Assembly (NCBI RefSeq): GCF_041904905.1
Contig: NZ_JAYRMI010000001.1
Location: forward strand, 62,001 to 126,000
Length of the DNA stretch: 64,000 bases
Direction: 5' to 3'
Source: Zoogloea sp041904905
GTDB lineage: Bacteria > Pseudomonadota > Gammaproteobacteria > Burkholderiales > Rhodocyclaceae
The first letter of the stretch is position 1. Every line of letters begins with the position of its first letter. The position numbers and the translations under genes were made by a program. The notes under the pieces are model-generated. The model did no database searches. It saw only the letters and a list, made by a program, of their open reading frames with translations, and was not told the DNA's origin. Positions 17,146 to 26,708 of the stretch are shown here, piece after piece.

Positions 17146-18515
17146 GCGCCATGCGCGCGGTTTATTCCCTGCGCCGGCGTCTGGTGGCCTTGCTGATCGG
17201 TGTGCTGGCGGTGTTCTGGGGCCTGTCGGCGCTGCTGGCCTTCCGCACCGCCCACGCCGAGGCCGACGCGCTGTTCGACGCCCAGATGGTTCAGGTGGCC
17301 GAGACCCTGCTCGCCATCGTGGCCACCGGCAACCCGATGGTGGCCGGCGAGATGGCCGAGCACCAGCACGACTACCAGCTGCCGGTGGCTTTCCAGGCCT
17401 GGCAGCAGGACGCGCACGGCGGCTGGCGGCTGCTCGTGCGGTCGTCCGAGATGCCCGCCGAGCCGGTGACCGCCGCCCCGGGCTTCGACGAGCACGACCT
17501 GAACGGCGAGCTGTGGCGCTTCTTTACGGTGGACCACGACCACAGCGGCTACCGGGTGATGGTCGGCCAGAACCATGGGGCGCGCTACCGGCTGGCCGGC
17601 GCTTTTGCGCTCAACCTGCTGCTGTCGATCTTCATCGGCGTGCCGCTGATGGCCCTGGGGATCTGGGCGGTGGTGGGGCGGGCGCTGCGCCCGGTGAGCG
17701 CCACCGCCGACGCGGTGAGCGGGCTGGACCCGCGACGGCTGGCGCCGGTGCAGGTGCCGGGGCCGCTGCCGGCCGAGATCGCGCCCCTGGTCACGTCCCT
17801 CGATGCGCTGGTCGCGCGGGTGAGCGAAGTGCTCGACAACGAGCGGCGCTTCACCGCCGATGCGGCCCACGAGCTGCGCACCCCCCTGGCGGCCCTGAAG
17901 ATCCAGGCCCAGGTGGCGGCCCGGGCCGGCGACCCGGCGACCCGGGGCCATGCTCTGGCGCAGGTGGTCTCCGGCGTGGACCGGATGAGCCATCTGGTGG
18001 AGCAGCTCCTCACCCTGGCGCGGCTCGATCCGGATGCCGGGCGGGGGGCGGCGGAGGTCGTCGATCTGGTCGAGCTGGCCGAGGGCGTGTGTTCGGCGCT
18101 CATCCCCCAGGCCCTGCGGCGCGATCAGACCCTGGCACTGGAGGCGCCCGCGGCCTGCCCCCTCACCGGCAACCGCTGGTGGCTGGCGGTGCTGCTGCGC
18201 AACCTGGTGGACAACGCCCTGCGCTATTCGCCGGAGGGCGGGCGGGTGGTGGTGACGCTGGACGCTGCCGGGCACAGCCTGCGGGTGGCCGACGACGGCC
18301 CGGGCATTCCGCCTGCCCAGCGGGCGCAGATGCTGACCCGCTTCGCCCGCGGCGCGTCGGTGGAGGGCGATGGCTGCGGGCTGGGCTTGTCCATCGTCGC
18401 CCGCATCGTCGATATCGCCGGCGCCACACTGACGCTGGAGGACGGGCTGCCGCGGGGCGACGGGGGCGTCGGGCTGGCGGCCGTGGTGCGCTTTGCGCCG
18501 GGAGGCGCGGGGTAG
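17142..18515 (+). CDS. Sensor histidine kinase
   Basis: A 457-aa membrane kinase, QseC-like. Helix 1 is near residues 12-35 and helix 2 near 150-175, flanking a periplasmic sensor region of about 115 residues. The dimerisation box is FTADAAHELRTPLAALKIQ (His near 248), followed by the N box (LLRNLVDNALRYSPEGG), G1 (VADDGPGIPPAQ) and G2 (GDGCGLGLSIV). The start is the overlapping GTG at 17142, with an ATG three codons later as an alternative. The signal sensed is unknown; the downstream exporter genes suggest an envelope or toxic-compound stimulus. Confidence 0.93.
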   Translation: MSAMRAVYSLRRRLVALLIGVLAVFWGLSALLAFRTAHAEADALFDAQMVQVAETLLAIVATGNPMVAGEMAEHQHDYQLPVAFQAWQQDAHGGWRLLVRSSEMPAEPVTAAPGFDEHDLNGELWRFFTVDHDHSGYRVMVGQNHGARYRLAGAFALNLLLSIFIGVPLMALGIWAVVGRALRPVSATADAVSGLDPRRLAPVQVPGPLPAEIAPLVTSLDALVARVSEVLDNERRFTADAAHELRTPLAALKIQAQVAARAGDPATRGHALAQVVSGVDRMSHLVEQLLTLARLDPDAGRGAAEVVDLVELAEGVCSALIPQALRRDQTLALEAPAACPLTGNRWWLAVLLRNLVDNALRYSPEGGRVVVTLDAAGHSLRVADDGPGIPPAQRAQMLTRFARGASVEGDGCGLGLSIVARIVDIAGATLTLEDGLPRGDGGVGLAAVVRFAPGGAG

Positions 18516-18551
18516 AATGGCGGTCTCGACCCCACTTGATATGGCCTCGCC

Positions 18552-19753
18552 ATGAGCGAATCCGACCTCTCTCGTCTGCGTATCGACCGCCAGGCCCCCC
18601 GGCCGGCCCGGCGGCGTCTCAACACACGCTGGGTGCTGGGCGGGCTGGCGGCGGTGGTGGTGGGCGCGCTGGCGGTGTTTGGCCGGATCAACGCGCCGGT
18701 CGCCGTCGAGACGGTGACGGTGGGCGAGGCGTGGCCTTACCAGGGCGTGACGCTGCTCAACGCCACCGGCTACGTGGTGGCCCAGCGCAAGGCGGCGGTT
18801 GGCTCCAAGGCCACCGGGCGGCTTGAGTGGCTGGGCGTGCGGGAGGGGTCGGTGGTAAAGGCCGGCGAGCTTATTGCCCGGCTCGAACAGCGCGACGTGG
18901 CCGCCCAGCTGCAGCAGGCCGACGCCAACGTGGGCGTGGCCCGGGCCAATGTCGGCCAGGTGCGGGCAGAGTTGCGGGACGCCGAGCTGGCCTTCGGCAG
19001 GGCGCGGGATCTGAAGGCGCGCAACTTCATCGCCCAGGCGCAGGTGGACCAAGCCGAGGCGCGCCTGCTCAAGGCGCGGGCGGCGCTGGGGTCGGCTCAG
19101 GCCGCCGAGCGGGCGGCCGAGGCCGGCCGGCTGGCGGCCAGCGTGGCGGTGGCCCACACCGAGATCCGCGCGCCCTTCGACGGCGTGGTGCTGATGAAGA
19201 ACGCCAACGTGGGCGATCTGATTACCAATCTTTCGGCCGCCGCCGACAGCAAGGGGGCGGTGGTGAGCATGGCCGACATGGGCACCCTGGAGGTGGAGGC
19301 CGACGTGTCGGAGTCCAACATCGCCCGCATCCAGCCCGGCCAGCCCTGCGAGATCCAGCTCGACGCCTTTCCCGAGCTGCGCTTCCGCGGCGAGGTGTCG
19401 CGGCTGGTGCCCACCGTCGACCGGACCAAGGCCAGCGTGATGACCAAGATCCGCTTCCTCGACCCTGACCCGCGGGTGCTGCCGGAGATGAGCGCCAAGG
19501 TGGCGTTTCTGGCCGAAGCCCTGCCGCCGGCGCAGCGTCGGGCGCGCACCGCGGTGCACGGGGATGCGGTGGTGCAGGCGGACGGCGCCGCCGCGGTCTT
19601 CCGGGTGGCCGACGGCACGGCCCGGCGCGTGGCGGTGAGCACCGGGGCGAAGATCGGCGATCTGGTGGAGGTGAGCGGCGTGAAGCCGGGCGAGCGGCTG
19701 GTGCTGCGCCCGCCGGCGTCGCTGCGGGATGGCGCGGCGGTGAGCGTCGGCAA

Positions 19754-19757
<4 letters not shown>
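18552..19757 (+). CDS. HlyD/MacA-type periplasmic adaptor (membrane fusion protein)
   Basis: A 401-aa adaptor linking an inner-membrane ABC exporter to an outer-membrane channel. One N-terminal membrane helix (about 25-45) is followed by the lipoyl-like half VGSKATGRLEWLGVREGSVV, a coiled-coil hairpin with repeated Gln/Ala/Arg, the second lipoyl half (AHTEIRAPFDGVVLMKNANV) and a beta-barrel domain. It starts 36 bp after the histidine kinase gene and its stop overlaps the ATPase gene, so adaptor and ATPase are coupled. No outer-membrane channel gene is in the window. Confidence 0.92.
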
Positions 19758-20461
<704 letters not shown>

Positions 20462-20483
20462 GCGGAGGCCTGATCGCAGGCAG

Positions 20484-20521
20484 CAAAAACCCCGTCGTGC
20501 GCGGGCAGGACGGGGTTTTGG
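20484..20521. terminator. Bidirectional Rho-independent terminator
   Basis: AAAAACCCCGTC and GACGGGGTTTTT arms around a loop of about 12 bases give a strong hairpin with A- and T-runs on both sides. It lies between the convergent ABC ATPase and CBS-domain genes and can end both transcripts. Confidence 0.88.
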
Positions 20522-20541
20522 GGCAGCGCCGGGGCGCTGAC

Positions 20542-20985
20542 TCAGGTGCTCATGCCGCCCGAGATGTAGCCGGCCAGCTGGTCGATGGTGGCCTGCTGCT
20601 GCTCCATCACCGACTTGACCGCGTCGCCGATGCTAATGAGGCCAACCAGCTTGCCGTGGTCGACCACCGGCAGGTGGCGGACGTGGTTCTTGGTCATGAT
20701 GCCCATGCAGTCGTCGATGGTGTGGGTGGGCGAGACGGTGAGGACGTTCGCGGTCATCAGATCGCCGACCTTGGTGTCTTTGGAGGCGAGGCCCTTGAGC
20801 ACCACCTTGCGGGCGTAGTCGCGCTCGGTGAAGATCCCGGCGAGGCGTTCGCCTTCCATCACCAGCACCGCGCTGATATTGCGTTCGGCCATCAGCTGGA
20901 GGGCTTGCAGCACGGTGGTGTCGGGGGTGACGGCGTAGCTCGCGTTGCCCTTGGTCTGGAGAATTTGTTGAACCGTTGCAGCCAT
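20542..20985 (-). CDS. Tandem CBS-domain protein
   Basis: A 147-aa protein made almost wholly of two CBS domains (about 10-65 and 75-130): TTVLQALQLMAERNISAVLV and HTIDDCMGIMTKNHVRHLPVVDHGKLVGLISIGDAV. Such stand-alone pairs (YrpB/inosine-dehydrogenase-like regulatory modules) bind adenosine nucleotides. GAGGAGGGAC lies upstream of the ATG. The gene runs opposite to its neighbours and splits the ABC exporter locus into two blocks. Confidence 0.9.
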   Translation of the reverse strand: MAATVQQILQTKGNASYAVTPDTTVLQALQLMAERNISAVLVMEGERLAGIFTERDYARKVVLKGLASKDTKVGDLMTANVLTVSPTHTIDDCMGIMTKNHVRHLPVVDHGKLVGLISIGDAVKSVMEQQQATIDQLAGYISGGMST

Positions 20986-21022
20986 TGTCTTTGTCCCTCC
21001 TCGTTATTGGTTTCCAGGCGCA

Positions 21023-21044
21023 GGACGGCGCGCACGCGCCGTCC
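21023..21044. repeat. Perfect 10-bp inverted repeat between CBS gene and ABC permease
   Basis: GGACGGCGCG-CA-CGCGCCGTCC is a perfect palindrome with a two-base centre. It has no T-run on either side, so it is not a typical terminator. It lies 38 bp upstream of the CBS gene and 87 bp upstream of the permease gene and could be a regulator site or a transcript hairpin. Confidence 0.7.
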
Positions 21045-21130
21045 GTCAGAAGTGCATAGCTTGGGGGCTGGACGGAAAGAGCGCAAGAGGCTGCAGGGGG
21101 TTTCATGCATTCCGGCGGTGGGCTAGGGCT

Positions 21131-22294
21131 ATGTCGGGCAGCTTTTTCCGACTGATCTTCCGCAACGCGTGGCGGCATCGGCTGCGCTCGGGGCTCACCG
21201 TGCTCGGGATGGTGGTGGCGATCCTGGCCTTCGGGCTGCTGGGCACCGTGGTGGATGCGTGGTACGCGGGCGCCGACGGGGCCGCGGCCAACCGGCTCAT
21301 CACCCGCAGTTCGATCTCGCTGGTGTTTCCGCTGCCGCTCACCTACAAGGACAAGATCCGCGCCGTCGATGGCGTGCGCGACCTGAGCTGGGCGAGCTGG
21401 TTCGGCGGCATCTACAAGGAGCCGAAGAACTTCTTCGCCCAGTTTGCGGTGGATGGGGAGAGCTATTTCCGGCTGTACCCGGAGTTCGTGCTGGCGGAGG
21501 ACCGGATGCGCGACTTCCTGCGCGACCGCAAGGGCTGCATTGTCGGGCGCAAGCTGGCCGACACCTACGGCTTCAAGGTGGGCGACACCCTCACGCTGAA
21601 GGGCACCATTTATCCGGGCAACTGGGATTTTGTGGTGCGCGGCATCTACGACGGCGCGAAGAAGGGCACGGACCAGTCCCAGATGTTCTTTCACTGGGCT
21701 TACCTCAACGAGGTGGTGAAGGCCAGGATGCCGGGCCGGGGCAACAACGTGGGGGTGTTCATCGCCGAGGTGACGGGCGCCGACCGGGTGGCGTCGGTGT
21801 CGCGGGCCATCGACGCCGAGTTCGTCAATTCCCGCGCCGAGACCCTCACCGAGACCGAGAAGGCTTTCCAGTTGGGGTTTGTGGCGATGACCGAGGCCAT
21901 CGTGGTGGCGATCCGCATCGTGTCGTATCTGGTGATCTTCATCATCATGGCGGTGATGGCCAACACCATGGCGATGACCGCCCGGGAGCGCACCGCGGAG
22001 TACGCCACCTTGCGGGCGCTGGGGTTTCCGCCGGGCTTCGTGGCGGCGATGATCTGCGGCGAGAGCCTGATGCTGGCAGGGGTGGGCGGGCTGATCGGGA
22101 TCGGCTTGACCTTTCCGGTGGCCACCGCGTTTGCCGCGCAGATGGGCACCTTGTTTCCGGTGTTCAACGTGTCGGCGGACACCGTGATGCTTCAGGCCGG
22201 CTGTGCCTTTGCGGTGGGCGTGGTGGCCGCAATCCTGCCGATGCGGCGGGTAGCCCGGTTGGCGATCGTGGATGGCCTGAGGGCGGTGGCGTGA
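21131..22294 (+). CDS. ABC transporter permease (MacB/FtsX family), first
   Basis: A 387-aa permease with the MacB layout: one N-terminal helix (NAWRHRLRSGLTVLGMVVAI), a large periplasmic domain of about 220 residues, and three C-terminal helices including the FtsX signature TAEYATLRALGFPPGFVAAMI. It pairs with the next permease as a heterodimer and should use the ATPase at 19754-20461. The ribosome-binding site before ATG 21131 is weak. The stop overlaps the next gene by 4 bp. Confidence 0.92.
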   Translation: MSGSFFRLIFRNAWRHRLRSGLTVLGMVVAILAFGLLGTVVDAWYAGADGAAANRLITRSSISLVFPLPLTYKDKIRAVDGVRDLSWASWFGGIYKEPKNFFAQFAVDGESYFRLYPEFVLAEDRMRDFLRDRKGCIVGRKLADTYGFKVGDTLTLKGTIYPGNWDFVVRGIYDGAKKGTDQSQMFFHWAYLNEVVKARMPGRGNNVGVFIAEVTGADRVASVSRAIDAEFVNSRAETLTETEKAFQLGFVAMTEAIVVAIRIVSYLVIFIIMAVMANTMAMTARERTAEYATLRALGFPPGFVAAMICGESLMLAGVGGLIGIGLTFPVATAFAAQMGTLFPVFNVSADTVMLQAGCAFAVGVVAAILPMRRVARLAIVDGLRAVA

Positions 22295-23460
22295 AGGCGA
22301 TCCCGCTCTCCTACAGCCTGCGCAACCTGTGGGCGCGCCGGCTCACCACGGCGCTGACGGCCGGCGGCATGGCGCTGGTGGTGTTCGTCTTCGCGGCGGT
22401 GCTGATGCTCGACCAGGGCCTCAAGGAAACCCTGGTGGAGACCGGCCAGCCCGACAACGCGGTGGTGATCCGCAAGGGCGCCGAGACCGAGGTGCAGAGC
22501 GCGATCGAGCGCAACCAGGCGGCGTTGATCGAGAGCCTGCCGTGGATCGCCCGGGGCGGTGGCGGGGTGCCGCTGGTGTCGAAGGAGACCGTGGTGCTCA
22601 TCACCCTGGCCAAGCGCGACGGGGACAAGCCGGCCAACGTCATCATCCGCGGCGTGGGGCCGGCGGGGGCAATGCTGCGACCGCAGCTCCGGTTGGTGGC
22701 GGGGCGGATGTTCGCCCAGGGTTCGAACGAGATCGTGGTGGGCAGCAGCATCGCGACGCGCTTCCGGGGGGCGGGCCTGGGCGATCCGGTGCGCTTCGGT
22801 GGGCGGGACTGGCGGGTGGTGGGCGTCTTCGATGCTGGCAAGAGCGGCTTCGATTCGGAGATCTGGGGCGACGCCGATCAGCTGTTGCAGACCTTCCGCC
22901 GTAACGCGTATTCGTCGGTGGTGTTCCGGCTGACGGAGGCGTCGGCGTTTGCCGATGCGCGGCGGGCGCTGGAGGACGACCCCCGGCTGACCCTGGAGGC
23001 CAAGCCGGAGCGCAGCTTCTACGCCGATCAGTCGGCGGTGCTGGCCAACTTCATCAACATCCTGGGGCTTACCCTGTCGGTGATCTTCTCGGTGGGGGCG
23101 GTGATCGGGGCGGCGATCACCATGTACGCCGCGGTGGCCAGCCGCACCGCGGAGATCGGCACCCTGCGGGCGCTGGGATTTCGTAAGTCGAGCGTGCTGC
23201 TGGCCTTCATGGTGGAGAGCCTGCTGCTGTCGCTGCTGGGCGGGCTCGCCGGCTTGGCGGCGGCGTCGCTGATGCAGGTGTTCACCATCTCGACGATGAA
23301 CTGGCAGTCGTTCTCGGAGCTGGCCTTCAGCTTCCGCCTGACCCCGGCGATTGTCGCCAAGACGCTGCTCTTCGCCCTGGGGATGGGGCTGGTGGGCGGC
23401 TTCATGCCTGCGGCCCGGGCGGCCCGGATGAACATCGTGAGCGCACTGCGGGAGTCCTGA
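22291..23460 (+). CDS. ABC transporter permease (MacB/FtsX family), second
   Basis: A 389-aa MacB-type permease, GTG start at 22291 overlapping the previous stop. It begins SYSLRNLWARRLTTALTAGG, has a large periplasmic domain with IIRGVGP and GRMFAQGSNEIVVG, and ends with three helices with ASRTAEIGTLRALGFRKSSV (FtsX motif). Two different permeases rather than one MacB homodimer point to the split, four-protein exporter type. The exported substrate is unknown. Confidence 0.92.
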   Translation: MKAIPLSYSLRNLWARRLTTALTAGGMALVVFVFAAVLMLDQGLKETLVETGQPDNAVVIRKGAETEVQSAIERNQAALIESLPWIARGGGGVPLVSKETVVLITLAKRDGDKPANVIIRGVGPAGAMLRPQLRLVAGRMFAQGSNEIVVGSSIATRFRGAGLGDPVRFGGRDWRVVGVFDAGKSGFDSEIWGDADQLLQTFRRNAYSSVVFRLTEASAFADARRALEDDPRLTLEAKPERSFYADQSAVLANFINILGLTLSVIFSVGAVIGAAITMYAAVASRTAEIGTLRALGFRKSSVLLAFMVESLLLSLLGGLAGLAAASLMQVFTISTMNWQSFSELAFSFRLTPAIVAKTLLFALGMGLVGGFMPAARAARMNIVSALRES

Positions 23461-23508
23461 GAGGCGGTCTCGGAGCCCCGCGCCCGCCCGGGCGCAATGA
23501 GAATGTGA

Positions 23509-23579
23509 CCGATTTCGCAAAGGCGGGGCACTTTGCCCCTTGCCGTCGGGATGTCCTCGGGAGAGCGTGACGAAATCGG
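23509..23579. repeat. Nested inverted repeats in the leader of the 23641 gene
   Basis: CCGATTTCG (23509-23517) is exactly complementary to CGAAATCGG (23571-23579). Inside lies a second hairpin, GGGGCA-CTT-TGCCCC (23525-23539). The whole element sits 60 bp before the start of the next gene and could fold as a branched RNA. No T-run follows. Confidence 0.55.
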
Positions 23580-23640
23580 CAACAGGGGCGTCGGGCGCCT
23601 TCTACCCTTTGAGCACGGAACTCATTGGAGGAGGCTCATC

Positions 23641-24120
23641 ATGAACACCACGCTGGTTGCGGGTATCGGGCTGCTGGTGGCGTTGCTGACCGCCTGGCAG
23701 GTGTTGCGTTCGCGCTCGGGCGGCAGCCGCGCCATCCCGGCGGAGTGGATCGTGGCGATCGGACGGATCGCCAACGACCAGGCCCTTGGTCATCACCGGG
23801 ACGCCCGCCGCGGTGCCCTGCAGGTCATTCATGCCCTCCGGCAGTTGCCCAAGGGTTCGCCGGTTTCCCATCATGTGCGGATCAAGCTGGCGGCGCTCCT
23901 GGCCAAGGACCCGGTGTATCCGGATGTGGTCCACGCCATCCGCACCGCCTGCGTGGTGGAGCCGGCGGTGAGCGAGCTGGCGCTGTGCGTGCGCCTGCGG
24001 CACTTTCTGATCGAGGATATCCGGCAGTGCGAGGAGCTGGCGGAGTGTCTGGGGCAGATCCGGCGTCGCGACACCGGCGCCGAGGCGATCCTGATTGCCC
24101 GCTTCCATCACGCGGCCTGA
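23641..24120 (+). CDS. Membrane-anchored protein of unknown function
   Basis: A 159-aa protein I do not recognise. One hydrophobic helix (residues 3-21) is followed by a soluble, mainly helical domain with five Cys spread through it: two in the CVVEPAVSELALCVRLR region and two in IRQCEELAECLGQ among them. It could be a sensor or scaffold at the inner membrane. A strong GGAGGAGG precedes the ATG. It stands alone, with a structured leader upstream and a terminator downstream. Function is open. Confidence 0.75.
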   Translation: MNTTLVAGIGLLVALLTAWQVLRSRSGGSRAIPAEWIVAIGRIANDQALGHHRDARRGALQVIHALRQLPKGSPVSHHVRIKLAALLAKDPVYPDVVHAIRTACVVEPAVSELALCVRLRHFLIEDIRQCEELAECLGQIRRRDTGAEAILIARFHHAA

Positions 24121-24138
24121 GGCTGCGGCAGGGGGCGG

Positions 24139-24171
24139 TCGGGGCTGGTCCGCCGGGCGGATCGGCCCCGA
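24139..24171 (+). terminator. Probable terminator of the 23641 gene
   Basis: TCGGGGCTGGTCCGCC and GGCGGATCGGCCCCGA pair with few mismatches, followed by TTTATTT. It ends one base before the stop of the convergent glycosyltransferase-like gene. Confidence 0.6.
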
Positions 24172-24172
24172 T

Positions 24173-25729
24173 TTATTTGCGCCGCGCGATGACGATGGAC
24201 CCGAAGGTGGCCTCTGCCGCGTAGTGGGCGGCGAGATAGTCGTCGAGCAGATGGACCTTGCTGCTCTCGGCGCTGCGGTTGGGCTCGCGGACGTCGTTCC
24301 AGGTGGATTCGAGCCACACGAGCGGCGGCCTGGCGGTTTCGAGGTCGGCGATCATCTGGCGCTGGATCGGCTCGCTGGTCTGCAGCCCCGGATCGAAGTG
24401 GTGCCAATGGGTGGCGGGGTGCCGGGCGGCCAGGAAGTAGGCGGAAACGTCGTTCACGAAGATCTTGTCGTGCCGGGTGAGACCGACGAACAACAGGTCT
24501 TCGGGGCGAGTGCGGTCGCGAATGTAGGCCAGTGCGGCGTTGCGTTCGGCACCTTCGGCCTGGAACTGGCCGGGGCTCGCCAGAAACCCCGGGAGATCCT
24601 TCAGGACGACCTGGTCGGCCGCGTTCAGCTTGCGCTGACCGGCCGCGCCGGCGTTGATGGCGGCGATGAAGAGGCACAGACTGGCGCTGTACGCGAGCCA
24701 GCGCTGCGGCCCCCGGATGTCGCCTGACAAGGCGGCCAGCAGCATGATGGCGGGGATCAGCGCAAGCTGGATGTGTTCGATGCTCACCCGGCCGGCGCCC
24801 TTGAGGTAGAAGGCCAGAGTGATGAGCAGGAAGAAGGCCAGAAACGGCCGTAGCTTGCCGTCCGCCGACACACGCCGCCGGTGCCAGGCGATCAGCGCCA
24901 GTGCTGCGGCGATGATCGGAAGGTAGATGGAGAGCTTGGTCAGGCTGGGCTTTGGGAAAGGCAAGCCGCGCATCGCCACGTAATCCCGGGCTGGGAAGGT
25001 AAGCGTGTCGTGGAGAAAGGCGCTGAGCGCACCGCTGGCGCCATACCAGGCGAGCAGCGGTACCACGGGCAGGGTGGCGCCGATGGCGTAGGTCGGTAGG
25101 GCGCGCAGCCGCCCGTCGCGACGGGTGACAAGGATGCCGGCCAGATGGGCCGCCGCGGCCATGAAGCCGATGTCGTAGCGGAAGAGCGCGGCCAGCCCGA
25201 CCAGCATGCCGGCGAGCAAGCCTTGCCAGCGGCTTGGCGTGGCAGCTTCACCGCGGGAAAGCAGGATTGTGGCGAGGAGCGCAAACAGTAGCGCAGGGTA
25301 GACCGGATAGCCGTGGTTGCCGACGAAGGCCAGCCAAGCGCCGATCACCATGGTTGCGACGGCGGCGACTGGGCGTGGGCAGACGCCCGAGAGGCCGGCC
25401 CAGGCGGCCGCGACAATGCAGGCGCGGATCGCGATGTCGGCCAGTCGCTCGACGAGCACGCCGGGGCCGAAGATGCCGAACAGGGTGGCCAGCAGGTGGA
25501 ACTGGGCGGGCCCGTAGTTTGCGTAGAAGTCGCGGTGGATGTGCTCGCCAGCCAGTGCACGCGCCGCACCGGTGAGGATCAGCCCTTCGTCGTAAACGCC
25601 GACGGTGCGGTTCATGGTGAGGAGCATCGCCAGCAGCGCGAGGGCGAATACGCCGATCGTGCCGCTGACCGGGAGACGCAAGCTGCGGCTGGAGAGCCGT
25701 CGGGATCGGCGAGCAGGTTTGGGTGTCAT
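24173..25729 (-). CDS. Polytopic membrane protein, GT-C-like (glycosyltransferase family 39-type)
   Basis: A 518-aa inner-membrane protein with about ten hydrophobic helices and a hydrophilic C-terminal domain of about 130 residues. The first large loop has RTVGVYDEGLILTGAARALAG with an acidic pair, and the following loop HRDFYANYGPAQ, as in GT-C polyprenyl-phosphate-dependent sugar transferases (ArnT/PMT-like). The sugar and acceptor are unknown and no other envelope-sugar genes adjoin. The ATG at 25729 is preferred; an in-frame GTG exists at 25753. Confidence 0.65.
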   Translation of the reverse strand: MTPKPARRSRRLSSRSLRLPVSGTIGVFALALLAMLLTMNRTVGVYDEGLILTGAARALAGEHIHRDFYANYGPAQFHLLATLFGIFGPGVLVERLADIAIRACIVAAAWAGLSGVCPRPVAAVATMVIGAWLAFVGNHGYPVYPALLFALLATILLSRGEAATPSRWQGLLAGMLVGLAALFRYDIGFMAAAAHLAGILVTRRDGRLRALPTYAIGATLPVVPLLAWYGASGALSAFLHDTLTFPARDYVAMRGLPFPKPSLTKLSIYLPIIAAALALIAWHRRRVSADGKLRPFLAFFLLITLAFYLKGAGRVSIEHIQLALIPAIMLLAALSGDIRGPQRWLAYSASLCLFIAAINAGAAGQRKLNAADQVVLKDLPGFLASPGQFQAEGAERNAALAYIRDRTRPEDLLFVGLTRHDKIFVNDVSAYFLAARHPATHWHHFDPGLQTSEPIQRQMIADLETARPPLVWLESTWNDVREPNRSAESSKVHLLDDYLAAHYAAEATFGSIVIARRK

Positions 25730-25863
25730 CGGAGCCTTGGGCGGGGCGTCCACACGGGTGGCGGCCGCCGACGGTTCGGGCCTTGGGCTTGACGCGGGGC
25801 GACGCGCGGTGCAATCCCGGCCGGAGCTTGCCCAGTTTGGGGGCGCGTGCCGCCGGGCAGGGT

Positions 25864-26700
25864 TCAGATTTCCAGGTTGTCGATGAGCCGGGTGGTGCCG
25901 AGCTTGGCGGCGCCCAGCACGACCAGCGGGCCGTCGGCGGCATCCCGGGGCGGGTGCAGGTCGCGCTGGCGGCGGATCGAGATGTAGTCGGGCTGCCAGC
26001 CGTGGGCGGCCAGTTCGGCCACGGCCTCGGTTTCGAGGCGCAGGAAATCATGCTGGCCAGCGTGGATGCGCTCGCGGATCCACTTGAGCTGGCGCTGCAG
26101 GCGCGGGGCTTCGGCGCGTTGCTCGGGCGTCAGGTAGCCGTTGCGGGACGACAGGGCGAGGCCGTCGTCGGCACGGCTGGTTTCGCCGCGGACGATCTCG
26201 ATGGGCAGGGCGAACTCCCGCACCATGTTGGCGATGATCATCAGCTGCTGGTAATCCTTTTTGCCGAACAGGGCGACCTGGGGCTGGACGATGTTGAACA
26301 GCTTGAGCACCACGGTGGCCATGCCGCGGAAGTGCCCGGGTCGGGCGGCGCCGTCGAGGATGTCGGTATGGCCCGGGTTGGGCTCGACGTGGTAGCGCTG
26401 GGGCTCGGGGTACATCTCCTGCTCGTCGGGGGCGAAAAGGTGATCCACGCCGGCCTCGGTGAGGCGCGCGCAGTCGTTCTGGAAGGTGCGCGGGTATTTG
26501 TCGAAGTCTTCGTTGGGGCCGAACTGCAGGCGATTGACGAAGATGCTCGCCACCACGATGTCGGCGTGCTCGCGCGCCTGGCGCATCAGCGAGATGTGGC
26601 CGTCGTGGAGGTTGCCCATGGTGGGCACGAAGGCGACGCGGGCGGCGGGGTTGGCGGCGAGTGCGGCGCGCAGGCCGGCGATGGTCGGGTGGATCTGCAT
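25864..26700 (-). CDS. panC: Pantothenate synthetase
   Basis: Joins pantoate and beta-alanine with ATP to give pantothenate, the CoA precursor. The 278-aa product shows the nucleotidyl-transferase motif VPTMGNLHDGHISLM near residue 28, the FGKKDYQQLMIIANMV motif near 150 and the ALSSRNGYLTPEQR loop near 185. It is the last gene of the pcnB-to-panC operon and begins 8 bp after the panB stop. Confidence 0.97.
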   Translation of the reverse strand: MQIHPTIAGLRAALAANPAARVAFVPTMGNLHDGHISLMRQAREHADIVVASIFVNRLQFGPNEDFDKYPRTFQNDCARLTEAGVDHLFAPDEQEMYPEPQRYHVEPNPGHTDILDGAARPGHFRGMATVVLKLFNIVQPQVALFGKKDYQQLMIIANMVREFALPIEIVRGETSRADDGLALSSRNGYLTPEQRAEAPRLQRQLKWIRERIHAGQHDFLRLETEAVAELAAHGWQPDYISIRRQRDLHPPRDAADGPLVVLGAAKLGTTRLIDNLEI

Positions 26701-26708
26701 GGCGGGGA

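Noticed and set aside
20484..21044. CBS gene block as a mobile element
   Set aside because: The two hairpins at its ends differ in sequence and there are no target duplications or recombinase genes, so they are read as a terminator and a palindrome.
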